DNA of 64,000 nucleotides from contig NZ_CP072597.1 in assembly GCF_018847975.1 (NCBI RefSeq), forward strand, positions 2,147,001 to 2,211,000, in the 5' to 3' direction. This DNA comes from Lysobacter sp. K5869. Its GTDB lineage: Bacteria; Pseudomonadota; Gammaproteobacteria; Xanthomonadales; Xanthomonadaceae. The position numbers were made by a program, and so were the translations under genes. The first letter of the stretch is position 1; every line of letters begins with the position of its first letter. Positions 1-8,854 of this stretch are shown here, piece by piece. The notes under the pieces are model-generated. The model saw only the letters and a program-made list of their open reading frames with translations. It was not told where the DNA came from and ran no database searches.

Positions 1-12
1 GGCGACCGCGGC

Positions 13-924
13 TCAGCCGCCGCCCGACGTCGCCAACAACTCGTCCAACACCTGCGCGAACCGCTCCGCGCTGCCCGGCGCATGGGCGAAGAACAACGAC
101 GGCTCGCACAGCTCCAGTTCCAGCAGCTGCGGCTGCCCTTGCGCGTCGCGGATCAGATCGACCCGCGCGTACGCCAGCGGCTCTTCCAGATCCAGCCGCG
201 CCCCGGTCGCGTTGAGCGCGTGCAGCGCCACGGTGCGTTCGTCCTCGGTCGCCTCGCGCGCAGCGATGCGTTCGACCGCGCGCAGGTTCAGCGCGTCCTC
301 GCGTTGCAGCATCGCGCCCTTGCGGATGGCGTGGCTGAAGGCGCCGTTGAAGTGGATCAGCGCGGTCTCGCCGTCGCGGTCCACCGCGGCCAGATACGGT
401 TGCAGCATCGCGCTGCGGCCTTCGTCGAGCAGCCGCGCCAGATGGTTGGCGGCGGCGAACTCCTGCGCGCGCGCATAGCGCTGGGTGTCGCGCGAGCCGG
501 CGCTGACCGTGGGTTTGACCACGAACTCCTCGGCGTCGGCGTGCGCGGCCAGGAACTCCTGCAGCGCCGGCAGCGGGTCGGTGTCGGGTTCGACGAAGGC
601 GGTCGGCACCACCGGTACGCCGCGTGCGGCGAGATCGGCGAGGTAGCGCTTGTCGCTGTTCCAGCGCAGCACCGGCCACGGGTTGATCAGCCGGCTGGCG
701 GCGTCGGCGCGTTCGCACCAGTCGAGGAATTCGGGGTAACGCTCGGTGTAATCCCAGGGCGAGCGCAGCAATACGGCGTCGTATCGAGCCCAGGCCACGC
801 TCGGGTCGTCCCAGGCGCGGATTTCGGCGCGCAGGCCGCGGGCGAGGCAGGCGTCGAGCAGCGGCGACAGGTCGTCGTCCTGCCCGGCGCTGGCGATGGC
901 GGTGACCAGGGCGAGTCGGCTCAT
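13..924 (-). CDS. ATP-grasp domain protein (RimK/glutathione synthetase-like)
   Basis: This 303-residue protein resembles the ATP-grasp superfamily, which joins a carboxylate to an amine or thiol through an acyl-phosphate. Supporting features are an N-terminal segment like the pre-ATP-grasp fold (LALVTAIAS), a central FVVKPTVSAGSRDT segment that matches an ATP-grasp lysine and glycine-rich loop, and a C-terminal acidic LLELELCEPSLFF segment like the metal-binding Glu/Asn region. The start at 924 begins MSRLALV and leaves about 130 bases to the divergent CoA-transferase gene. It has no operon partner here. The substrate cannot be told from sequence; glutathione-like or peptide ligase activity is only a family-level guess. 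Confidence 0.8.
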   Translation of the reverse strand: MSRLALVTAIASAGQDDDLSPLLDACLARGLRAEIRAWDDPSVAWARYDAVLLRSPWDYTERYPEFLDWCERADAASRLINPWPVLRWNSDKRYLADLAARGVPVVPTAFVEPDTDPLPALQEFLAAHADAEEFVVKPTVSAGSRDTQRYARAQEFAAANHLARLLDEGRSAMLQPYLAAVDRDGETALIHFNGAFSHAIRKGAMLQREDALNLRAVERIAAREATEDERTVALHALNATGARLDLEEPLAYARVDLIRDAQGQPQLLELELCEPSLFFAHAPGSAERFAQVLDELLATSGGG

Positions 925-1052
925 GCCGCAAGTCTAGCGTCGGTGCGCCATCAAGGCACCGCCACGGCACTGTGCCGGTATTGCCCGAAAGTCCGCTGCT
1001 GCCGCGCGGGGGCGCGCGGTAAACTGGGCGCATCCCTCACAGGAGCTGTCCC

Positions 1053-1772
1053 ATGGCCGACGCGGTCGCCGCCAAGAGCAAGTTGTATCCCAACGCCCAC
1101 GACGCGCTGAACGGCGTCGTCGCCGACGGCCAGACCCTGGCGGTGGGCGGTTTCGGTTTGTGCGGCATTCCCGAGGCGCTGATCGGCGCCTTGCGCGACA
1201 GCGGCGCCAAGGGGCTCACCGCGATCTCCAACAACGCCGGCGTCGACGGGTTCGGCCTCGGCCTGCTGCTGGAAACGCGCCAGATCAAGAAAATGATTTC
1301 GTCCTACGTCGGCGAGAACAAAGAATTCGAGCGCCAGTTCCTGTCCGGCGAGCTCGAACTCGAATTCAACCCGCAAGGCACCCTGGCCGAGCGCCTGCGC
1401 GCCGGCGGCGCCGGCATCCCGGCGTTCTACACCCGCACCGGCTACGGCACGGTGGTGGCCGAAGGCAAGGAAACCCGCGAGTTCGACGGCCACCACTACG
1501 TGATGGAAACCGCGCTCAAGGCCGACGTGTCGCTGGTCAAGGCGTGGAAGGCCGACAGGGCCGGCAACCTGGTGTTCCGCAAGACCGCGCGCAACTTCAA
1601 TCCGGCCTGCGCGATGGCCGGCAAGGTTTGCATCGCCGAGGTCGAGGAACTGGTCGAGATCGGCCAGCTCGATCCGGATCAGGTGCATCTGCCGGGCATC
1701 TACGTCGACCGCATCGTGGTCAACGCCACGCCGGAGAAGCGCATCGAGCAGCGCACGGTGCGGGCGGGCTGA
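1053..1772 (+). CDS. scoA: 3-oxoacid CoA-transferase subunit A
   Basis: Alpha subunit (239 residues) of a two-subunit succinyl-CoA:3-ketoacid (or acetoacetate) CoA-transferase, which moves CoA from succinyl-CoA to acetoacetate in ketone-body or short-chain acid use. The glycine-rich GGFGLCGIPEALIGAL segment near residue 32 and the NNAGVDGFGLGLLL segment are typical of family I CoA-transferase alpha chains. A clear ribosome site (AGGAG, about 1040) precedes the ATG. The beta subunit follows but is separated by a palindromic spacer instead of being tightly coupled. The exact acid substrate is inferred from the family. Confidence 0.92.
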   Translation: MADAVAAKSKLYPNAHDALNGVVADGQTLAVGGFGLCGIPEALIGALRDSGAKGLTAISNNAGVDGFGLGLLLETRQIKKMISSYVGENKEFERQFLSGELELEFNPQGTLAERLRAGGAGIPAFYTRTGYGTVVAEGKETREFDGHHYVMETALKADVSLVKAWKADRAGNLVFRKTARNFNPACAMAGKVCIAEVEELVEIGQLDPDQVHLPGIYVDRIVVNATPEKRIEQRTVRAG

Positions 1773-1785
1773 GCGCTTGCCGATG

Positions 1786-1868
1786 CGAGCAACGAGTAAA
1801 CGGCAACGAGAAACGCGTCGAACCCCGAGGCTCCCACTCGTTCCTGTTTCCTCCTCACTCGTTCCTAG
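1786..1868. repeat. Palindromic spacer built from ACGAG words
   Basis: The gap between the two CoA-transferase genes holds repeats of AACGAG-type words on the left (about 1788-1815) and their reverse complement, ACTCGTTCCT-type words, on the right (about 1838-1866). Together they form an imperfect hairpin inside the presumed operon. It has the same layout as other purine-rich spacers in this window, with a different repeated word. Confidence 0.6.
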
Positions 1869-1930
1869 AATCCCGTTGAACGCCTCGCTGGCACCGCCGC
1901 GGGCGCAACACCCATAAAGAGACGAATCCC

Positions 1931-2563
<633 letters not shown>

Positions 2564-2607
2564 TCTGTCGGGTTTCGTGCGCCGCGTCCACCGACGCGGC
2601 GCCTCGG

Positions 2608-2634
2608 AAAAGCCGCCGCGAGGCGGCTTTTTCG
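2608..2634 (+). terminator. Rho-independent terminator after scoB
   Basis: A GC stem (AGCCGCC / GGCGGCT) with a short loop is followed by a T run, 45 bases after the scoB stop. Confidence 0.8.
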
Positions 2635-2651
2635 TTTCCGGCGTTCGCTGC

Positions 2652-2684
2652 AAAAGCGAAGGCCCCGCGAGCGCGGGGCCTTCG
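2652..2684 (-). terminator. Terminator for the ETF-QO gene
   Basis: Read on the minus strand, a GGCCCCGCG / CGCGGGGCC hairpin is followed by TTCGCTTTT, just beyond the stop of the ETF-QO gene. It lies back to back with the scoB terminator. Confidence 0.65.
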
Positions 2685-2713
2685 ATGCGTCGGGCCGGGC
2701 CGGAACCCGCGCG

Positions 2714-4369
2714 TCACATGTTCTGGTAATTCGGCCCCGACCCGCCCTCAGGCGTCACCCAGGTGATGATCTCGTAGGGATCCTTGATGTCGCAGGTCTT
2801 GCAATGCACGCAGTTGGCGGCGTTGATCTGCAAGCGCTTGGCGCCTTCTTCCTCGACGATCTCGTACACGCCGGCCGGGCAGAAGCGCGTGCACGGGTTG
2901 CCGTACTCGGTCGCGCACTGGGTCACGCAGACGTTGGTGTCGGCGACCTTGAGGTGCACCGGCTGGTCTTCGTCGTGCTCGGTCGCGGCGAAGTACACCG
3001 CGGCCAGACGGTCGCGCGGGGCGAGCGTGCGTTCGAGGTAATCGCGCTTGGGCTGTTCGGACTGGCCGAGCTTCTGCAGCGAGGACCAATCGGCCTTGTT
3101 CTTCAGCGTCCACGGCGAGGCGCCGCCGGTGACGGTTTCCCAGGCCGCGTTCAACATGCCGAACCAGAAGCCCTTCTTGAAGCCGGGCTTGATGTTGCGC
3201 ACCTTCTTGAGCTCGGCCATCGCCTCGGACGCGCGCAGCTTGGCGTCGAAGCCGGCGCTGTCGAGCGCGGGCTGCGCGGCCAGATGCTCGGCGGCGAGCA
3301 TGCCCGAGCGGATCGCCTGATGCGTGCCCTTGATCTTGGGCACGTTGAGCAGGCCGGCGGTGTCGCCGATCAGCAGCGCGCCGGGCATCTCCAGCTTGGG
3401 CAGCGATTGCCAGCCGCCGGTGACGATGGCGCGCGCGCCGGACGAGACGATGCTGCCGCCTTCCAGCAGCGGCTTGATCAGCGGGTGGTTCTTCCACTGC
3501 TGGAACGCTTCCCACGGCTTGTAGTCCGGGTCGCGGTAATCCAGGCCGCTGACGTAGCCGAGCGCGATGCGGCCCTTGTCCAGGTGATACAGGAAGCTGC
3601 CGCCGTAGGTGTGGCTGTCGGCCGGCCAGCCGACGCTGTGCACGATCTTGCCCGGGGTGACGCGGTCCTCGGGCACCTGCCACAGCTCCTTGATGCCGAT
3701 GGAGTAACCCTGCGGATCGCTGTCTTTGTCCAGCTCGAAGCGCTTGATCAGGCGCTTGGTCAGATGGCCGCGCGCGCCCTCGGCGAATACGGTGACCTTG
3801 GCGCGGATGTCGATGCCGGCGGTGAAGCCGGACTTGTGGGTGCCGTCCTTGGCCACGCCCATGTCGCCGATGCGCACGCCGGCGACGCGGCCGTCGGCGT
3901 CGTGCAGAGTTTCCGAGGCGGCGAAGCCGGCGTAGATCTCCACGCCCAGCGCCTCGGCCTGCGGCGCCATCCACGCGCACATCGCGCCGAGGCTGACGAT
4001 GAAGTTGCCGTGGTTGTTCATGTCCGGCGGCACGATCGGCGACTTGTAGCCGCCGGTCTTGGTCATCAGCCAGAACTCGTCCTCGCCGGCCGGCACGCAC
4101 ACCGGCGGCGGGTTGTCGCGCCAGCCCGGCAGCAGCGCGTCGAGCGGGCCGGGCTCGATCACCGCGCCGGACAGGATGTGCGCGCCGATGGTGCTGGACT
4201 TCTCGATCACGCAGACCGAGAGCTCCGGATTGAGTTGCTTGAGCCGGATCGCGAACGCCAGGCCGGACGGGCCGGCGCCGACGGTGACGACGTCGTATTC
4301 CATGACGTCGCGTTCGATCTCGATGGCTGGCGTGTCGGACGCGACCGTGTCGTGCGGCTGTTCGCTCAT
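2714..4369 (-). CDS. Electron-transfer flavoprotein-ubiquinone oxidoreductase
   Basis: Membrane-associated FAD and 4Fe-4S enzyme that passes electrons from reduced electron-transfer flavoprotein (fatty-acid and amino-acid oxidation) to ubiquinone. The FAD-binding GAGPSGLAFAIRLK motif lies near the N-terminus. The C-terminal domain holds the cluster cysteines (CATEYGNPCTRFCPAGVYE, then CVHCKTC). A start at 4369 (MSEQPHD) gives 551 residues, the usual length. A longer in-frame start at 4564 adds a non-conserved arginine- and proline-rich leader and is unlikely. No ETF alpha/beta genes are in view. Confidence 0.95.
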   Translation of the reverse strand: MSEQPHDTVASDTPAIEIERDVMEYDVVTVGAGPSGLAFAIRLKQLNPELSVCVIEKSSTIGAHILSGAVIEPGPLDALLPGWRDNPPPVCVPAGEDEFWLMTKTGGYKSPIVPPDMNNHGNFIVSLGAMCAWMAPQAEALGVEIYAGFAASETLHDADGRVAGVRIGDMGVAKDGTHKSGFTAGIDIRAKVTVFAEGARGHLTKRLIKRFELDKDSDPQGYSIGIKELWQVPEDRVTPGKIVHSVGWPADSHTYGGSFLYHLDKGRIALGYVSGLDYRDPDYKPWEAFQQWKNHPLIKPLLEGGSIVSSGARAIVTGGWQSLPKLEMPGALLIGDTAGLLNVPKIKGTHQAIRSGMLAAEHLAAQPALDSAGFDAKLRASEAMAELKKVRNIKPGFKKGFWFGMLNAAWETVTGGASPWTLKNKADWSSLQKLGQSEQPKRDYLERTLAPRDRLAAVYFAATEHDEDQPVHLKVADTNVCVTQCATEYGNPCTRFCPAGVYEIVEEEGAKRLQINAANCVHCKTCDIKDPYEIITWVTPEGGSGPNYQNM

Positions 4370-4610
4370 GCTGGCGTTACTCGTGCGTGCAATCCCGCCA
4401 TTGTCGCGGGTTTGCCCGACAGGCGCCATTTCCGCCGGCGGCAAACGCGGCCCGGGCCTCGTCTCAGGGCGGAAAGCGCGCACGTTCGCGGCGTGTTTGA
4501 AACGCTTTCCAGCCGGATCGGTGCGGTCGGGTATGGATCGCGGGACGCAGGCCGCGGGGCGCACGATCCGGATCGCGGCCGGCGCGCGGCCCGTGCTAGC
4601 GTGCCCGCCG

Positions 4611-5201
4611 ATGCCGCCGACCCGCCTGCCGCTGCAAGACGCCGAACTGGCCTACGACCCGAACTGGCTCGACGCCGACGCGGCCGACGCCTTGTTCGAC
4701 GCGTTGCGGACGCAGACCGCGTGGGAGGTGCACCGCATCCGCTTGTTCGGGCGCGAACACGATTCGCCGCGGCTGAGCAGTTGGATCGGCGACGACGATG
4801 CGCGTTATCGCTACTCAGGAACCTCGTTCCAGCCGCATCCGTGGCCGCCGGCGTTGCAGCCGGTGCGCGAGCGGCTCGCGCGCGAACTCGGCGCGGCGTT
4901 CAACAGCGTGCTCGCCAACCGTTATCGCGACGGCCGCGATGCGATGGGCTGGCACAGCGACGACGAACCCGAACTCGGGCCGGCGCCGTTGATCGCATCC
5001 TTGAGCCTGGGCGCGCGCCGGCGTTTCGCGCTCAAGCATCGGCGCGATCCGTCGTTGAAGGCCGCGCTCGAACTCGGGCACGGCAGTTTGCTGGTGATGT
5101 CGGGGCCGACTCAGGCCAATTACCGCCACGCCTTGCCGCGCACCGCCAAGCCGGTCGGCGAGCGGATCAATCTCACCTTCCGGGTGATCCGGCCGCGCTG
5201 A
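4611..5201 (+). CDS. alkB: AlkB-type 2-oxoglutarate/Fe(II) dioxygenase
   Basis: A 196-residue alpha-ketoglutarate-dependent dioxygenase of the AlkB family, which repairs alkylated bases (1-methyladenine, 3-methylcytosine) by oxidative demethylation. Iron ligands are visible as H115-x-D117 (GWHSDDE) and H173 (YRHALP). The arginines that bind 2-oxoglutarate and substrate fit the R-x5-R pattern at R185 and R191 (RINLTFR). The start at 4611 is preferred because upstream in-frame sequence is antisense to the ETF-QO gene. It resembles the short AlkB type. It stands alone, without an ada gene nearby. Confidence 0.9.
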   Translation: MPPTRLPLQDAELAYDPNWLDADAADALFDALRTQTAWEVHRIRLFGREHDSPRLSSWIGDDDARYRYSGTSFQPHPWPPALQPVRERLARELGAAFNSVLANRYRDGRDAMGWHSDDEPELGPAPLIASLSLGARRRFALKHRRDPSLKAALELGHGSLLVMSGPTQANYRHALPRTAKPVGERINLTFRVIRPR

Positions 5202-5224
5202 GCGCGCGCGGCGGCTTGCGCGAA

Positions 5225-5365
5225 GCGCCGGGCCTGAAGGCCCTCCCACGAGCGCCGCCCGTTCGCGGGGAGCGAAAGCGCCGGGCCTGAAAGCCCGCCC
5301 ACCAGAGCGGGCGCGGCCCGGTAAGGAGCCCTCGGTGGGAGAGCCTTCAGGCCCGACGCTCCGCG
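5225..5365. repeat. Cluster of GGCCTGAAGGCC-type palindromes
   Basis: Two direct copies of GCGCCGGGCCTGAA (5225 and 5278) and one inverted copy (GCCTTCAGGCCCGACGC, ending near 5360) lie between alkB and the convergent glucanase gene. Each has an internal palindrome. They look like REP-type intergenic elements and may also act as a bidirectional transcription end. Confidence 0.6.
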
Positions 5366-5394
5366 CTCGGGCGCGGAGCGGCTTCAGCGCGCGA

Positions 5395-6585
5395 TCACGG
5401 CCGCTTCCAGGCGCGGATGTAATCGACCGCGGCGACCGCCGACTGCGTCGTCGCCGCCGGCGGAATCTGCGAATAGACGAAGTGATCGACCAGGATCGAG
5501 GTTTCGATCTGGCTGACGTTGCGCGTGGTCCGCACCAGCCGCCCGTCGATGTAGAAACGCGTCGCGTCCGGGGCGATGTCGGCGCCGTAGACGTGCCAGC
5601 CCGCGCTGGGATCGAAGTCGATGTCGAGCGGATACGCATCCAGGTTCTCGGCGCCGTTCTGGATCACGTATTGATTCAAGTACAGCCGGCGCTTGTTGTC
5701 GGAGTAGTACTCGAACACGTCGGTCTCGTTCCACTGCTGCGCGCCGGGCGCCTGGAAGGTCCAGAACGCCGGCCAGAAACCCGATGCGGCCGGCAGCTTC
5801 ATGCGCGCTTCGATGAAGCCGAAGCGGAAGTTGTAGCGCTTGTGCGAGGACAGCAGGCACGAGGTCCAGTTGTAAGTGCGGCCCGAAGGCGAGACGACGC
5901 GTTCGCGCTTGGCCAGCATCTGCAGCGCGCCGCCGCTGATCGAGCAATTCGCCGCTTGGTTCCATTCCAACTGTTGATTGCCCGGATTGCCGTGGCCGTT
6001 GTCGGATTCGGCCGAGGAGTTGTCGGCCCACTTGTTCCAATCCACCGCGCTGCCGTTGAATTCGTCGCCGAAGGTATAGACCCAGTTGGTGCCGGCGCCG
6101 AGCGGACGCGTCGCGGCGGGATCGCCGCCGCTGGGCGCGGCGGCGACGGTGAAGGTCCGCTCCGGTGCGAGGTTGGTCCATTGGCCGCCGGCGTAGTACG
6201 ACAGCCAGTAGCGGTATTGGCCGACGGGAAACTGGCCGCTGCCGGTCAGCGTGCGCTCGCTCGCACCGACGCTGTAGTTGTTCTGATGGCCGAGATCGAA
6301 ATTGCGGCCTTGCGCGTCGCGCACGGCGAACACGATCTGATCGTAGACGACGGTTTGCGGGCTTTGCAGGCGCGCGCCGAACAGCACGCTCTGGCTCGCG
6401 TCGGGCGTCTGCAGGTCGCGGCCGATCGCGCGCAGCGGCGTGGCGCCGACGGTTTCGTAATCGACCACGCCGGCCGGCGTGGCCTGGACCAGGCCGATGC
6501 AGGCCGCCAGCTCGAAACCCAGCGCGAGCGCGAGCAGGGCGCGGCGGCGCGCGGCGCGGCGGCGTTGCGTGTAAGGGGCGATCAT
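5395..6585 (-). CDS. Secreted glycoside hydrolase family 16 beta-glucanase
   Basis: Predicted exported endo-beta-glucanase (396 residues). The N-terminus is basic then hydrophobic (residues about 8-36), fitting a Sec signal. The GH16 catalytic signature E-x-D-x-x-E is present as E287, D289 and E292 (WNETDVFEYYS): nucleophile, helper Asp and acid/base. Residues about 40-150 form an extra N-terminal region ending FTVAAAPSGGD, which looks like a small beta-sandwich plus linker. GH16 members cleave beta-1,3 or beta-1,3-1,4 glucans, laminarin or agar; the substrate is not resolved here. It is a plausible cargo for the type II secretion system encoded at 34.8-47.5 kb. Confidence 0.88.
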   Translation of the reverse strand: MIAPYTQRRRAARRRALLALALGFELAACIGLVQATPAGVVDYETVGATPLRAIGRDLQTPDASQSVLFGARLQSPQTVVYDQIVFAVRDAQGRNFDLGHQNNYSVGASERTLTGSGQFPVGQYRYWLSYYAGGQWTNLAPERTFTVAAAPSGGDPAATRPLGAGTNWVYTFGDEFNGSAVDWNKWADNSSAESDNGHGNPGNQQLEWNQAANCSISGGALQMLAKRERVVSPSGRTYNWTSCLLSSHKRYNFRFGFIEARMKLPAASGFWPAFWTFQAPGAQQWNETDVFEYYSDNKRRLYLNQYVIQNGAENLDAYPLDIDFDPSAGWHVYGADIAPDATRFYIDGRLVRTTRNVSQIETSILVDHFVYSQIPPAATTQSAVAAVDYIRAWKRP

Positions 6586-6717
6586 GACGGACTCCGGGAC
6601 GCGCGAAAGATGGGCGCGCAGTCTAGGAGCGGGGTGCGGTGCGGCTTGTGCCGGCGATCACTTGTTACAACGCTGGCGCGAAGCTGTCGTGTTCCTATCG
6701 CGAAGCTGTCGCCGGGC

Positions 6718-7116
6718 TCAGGGCATGCCGGCGATCAGAGGCGATAGCGACTTCACTATGAATTCGTATAGTGCGTACGCGCCGACTGCCAGGGCCCAGA
6801 TCGAAACGACCCGCGCGCGCCGCAATGCGCCGACACGCAGTCGGGGTGCGCCCAGCATGATGCACAGCGCCGATGCGGCTAGCAGCAGGTGCTGGGAGTG
6901 CTCCCATAAGGCTTGCAGGCTTGCGATTTCATTATTGGGCGACGGCTCGACGAAGAATCCCGCCTTCGAAAAACGAAACGAGTTGCGGCCCAAATAGCCG
7001 ACTGCCGTGAACCACGTCAGCAGGCAAAACACTGCCGCGACGATGCCGGAAAACAACGCGCGCCGCGGCGGCGGCTCCGGCGCGGGAGCGCGCGCAGCGG
7101 CATAGGGATTTTCCAT
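6718..7116 (-). CDS. Small membrane protein of unknown function
   Basis: A 132-residue protein starting MENPYAAARAP, with a proline-rich N-terminus and about three hydrophobic stretches (VAAVFCLLTWFTAVGYL, HLLLAASALCIMLGAP, VVSIWALAVGAYALYEF). I do not recognise a family. It lies 25 bases behind the last gene of the MCE transport operon on the same strand, so it may be co-transcribed. A longer start at 7164 would overlap the preceding lipoprotein gene and is not favoured. Confidence 0.6.
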   Translation of the reverse strand: MENPYAAARAPAPEPPPRRALFSGIVAAVFCLLTWFTAVGYLGRNSFRFSKAGFFVEPSPNNEIASLQALWEHSQHLLLAASALCIMLGAPRLRVGALRRARVVSIWALAVGAYALYEFIVKSLSPLIAGMP

Positions 7117-7141
7117 GCCGTTGCGTCCCGACTCCGCGAAC

Positions 7142-7885
7142 TCAGCGCTTGTGGCTCTTCTCATGCGCCTCGCCCGACGTCAGCGTCCACCCGGCGATCT
7201 CGCCGGTGCTAGCCGCCATCGAGCGCTCGAACGCGGCGACCACGTCGCGCACCTCGGTGGTCGCGGCCGGCGTGGCATGCAGGAAGGTGCGCGAAGCGAC
7301 GACCTTCTGGTCGGCGTTGTGGAACAGCTTGGCGTTGATCTCGATCACCGCCGAGGGCACGGCGTTGCCGGCGTAGTCGGATTCGAACCGACGCAGGTCC
7401 AGCACCAGCTTGTAGTCGGCGCCGATGCCGCTGCCCTGGCGCGCGATCGCGGCGATCTTGCCGGAGTCCTCCAGCGTGCGCAGCAGCGAGTCCTCGATCA
7501 TGCTGCTGGGCAGCTTGGCCCAGGCCGCGCCCTTGTAGACCTGGATCTCGTCGCCGCTCGGGCGCACCGCGATGCGCAGGCTGTCGATCATGCGCGCCGC
7601 GTTCGGCGCGCTCAGCGAGAGCTGCCAGTTCGCCTGCGGCCACGACGGATCGGCCGGCACGCGCGGGTCGGGCGCGTACTGCGTGGTCGGGGTCTTGGGC
7701 TTTTCGTCGAGGATCGAACAACCGCTCAGCGCCAGCGCGGCGGCGAGGCCGGCGGCGCACAGGCGCAGCGCGGCGGCGGGGCGGAGGGCGCGGGTCGTCG
7801 TCATGGTCGGGGTGCTCGCGTGGCGGCGGTTCGTGGTGCGGCCGTTCGTGGCGCTGTCGTTCGTGATGCGCTCGTCGCTGCTCAT
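7142..7885 (-). CDS. ABC-type transport auxiliary lipoprotein (PqiC/LinN-like)
   Basis: Outer-membrane-type lipoprotein component of an MCE transport system. The lipobox is LSGC after a leucine/alanine-rich signal peptide, and the mature part resembles the ABC-type auxiliary lipoprotein domain (YKGAAWAKLPSSMIEDSLLRTLEDSGKI, shown here only as its position about residues 125-155). Two starts compete. ATG at 7885 overlaps the MCE gene stop by ATGA and has a good GGAGAAGG ribosome site. ATG at 7804 gives a normal-length signal peptide (Cys at residue 29) but lacks a visible ribosome site. I annotate the upstream start; its extra 27 residues are low-complexity. Confidence 0.85.
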   Translation of the reverse strand: MSSDERITNDSATNGRTTNRRHASTPTMTTTRALRPAAALRLCAAGLAAALALSGCSILDEKPKTPTTQYAPDPRVPADPSWPQANWQLSLSAPNAARMIDSLRIAVRPSGDEIQVYKGAAWAKLPSSMIEDSLLRTLEDSGKIAAIARQGSGIGADYKLVLDLRRFESDYAGNAVPSAVIEINAKLFHNADQKVVASRTFLHATPAATTEVRDVVAAFERSMAASTGEIAGWTLTSGEAHEKSHKR

Positions 7886-8820
7886 CGCGCTGCCTTCTCC
7901 GGCTCGAATTCCTTGGCGGCGTCGCGGCCGAGCAGGTAACGGGTCGGGTTGCTGTCGAGGCGGTCGGTGATGCGGCGCAGGTCGCGCACCAGCGAGCGCA
8001 GTTCGCCCAAGGTCGGGCCGAGTTGGGCCAGACCGTCGTTGGCGAAGCTGCTGATCGCGGCGCGGTTGTCGTTGAGGATGCCGTTGGCGCCGGTGGCGGC
8101 CGAATCGAGCTTGCCCAGGGTGCTGTCGAGCTTGGCGATGATGCCCGGCAGCTTCTGCACCAGTTCGCGATCGACGCTTTGCACCGCGGTGTTGGTCGTA
8201 GCGAGGGTCTGGTTGAGCTGCTCGCTGGACTTGCGCGCGTTGGCGATCAGCGCGCGCAGGTCGCCGCGCTGGTCGGCGATGGAGCCGGTCAGCGCTTCGA
8301 TGTTCGCCAGGGTGTTGGACACGTGCTTGACGTTGTCGTCGCTGAGCACCTGATCCAAACGCGCGACCAGCCGGTTGGCGGTGTCGGCGATGTTCTGCAG
8401 CGCCGAGGCCTCGGTCTGGATGATCGGCACGTCGCCGTTGCCCGAATCGGCCAGGCGCGGGCTGTTCGGGCTGCCGCCGGTGAGCTGGATGATCGGGGTG
8501 CCGGTGATGCCGGTCAGCGAGAGCTTGGCGCGGGTGTCGGTCTTGACCGGCGCGTCGGCCTGCAGGCGCAGCTTGGCGATGACCCGGCGCGGATCGTCCG
8601 GCGCCAGGCTCAGCTGCTGCACGGTGCCGACGCCGATGCCGTTGTATTGCACGGTGCTGCCTTCCGACAGGCCGGTGACCGGCTCGTTGAAGATCACCGC
8701 GTATTCGCGCCAGCTCTTCTCCGAGGAGTACTTGGCCGCCCACAAGGCGAACAGCAGCAGGAACAGCGTCACCACGATGGTGAACGCACCGATCAGCACG
8801 TAGTTGGCCTTGGTTTCCAT
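7882..8820 (-). CDS. MCE/MlaD-family periplasmic lipid-binding protein
   Basis: A 312-residue protein with one N-terminal transmembrane helix (residues about 7-29), a single MCE domain (YAVIFNEPVTGLSEGSTVQYNG onward; domain about 38-115) and a long helical C-terminal region rich in Leu, Asn and Ser. In MCE systems such as MlaD and LinM this protein forms a ring that carries phospholipid or hydrophobic compounds between membranes. It is translationally coupled to the lipoprotein gene (ATGA overlap) and follows the CPBP gene by 34 bases. Together with the permease and ATPase it makes a complete importer or exporter; direction and substrate are unknown. Confidence 0.92.
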   Translation of the reverse strand: METKANYVLIGAFTIVVTLFLLLFALWAAKYSSEKSWREYAVIFNEPVTGLSEGSTVQYNGIGVGTVQQLSLAPDDPRRVIAKLRLQADAPVKTDTRAKLSLTGITGTPIIQLTGGSPNSPRLADSGNGDVPIIQTEASALQNIADTANRLVARLDQVLSDDNVKHVSNTLANIEALTGSIADQRGDLRALIANARKSSEQLNQTLATTNTAVQSVDRELVQKLPGIIAKLDSTLGKLDSAATGANGILNDNRAAISSFANDGLAQLGPTLGELRSLVRDLRRITDRLDSNPTRYLLGRDAAKEFEPEKAAR

Positions 8821-8854
8821 CAGGCACCTTCGAACGGCGTGAGCCCGGCCGGCA

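Noticed and set aside
2804..5290. Long plus-strand ORF of about 830 codons across the ETF-QO and alkB genes
   Set aside because: It is antisense to the ETF-QO gene and out of frame with alkB, with shadow-type composition.
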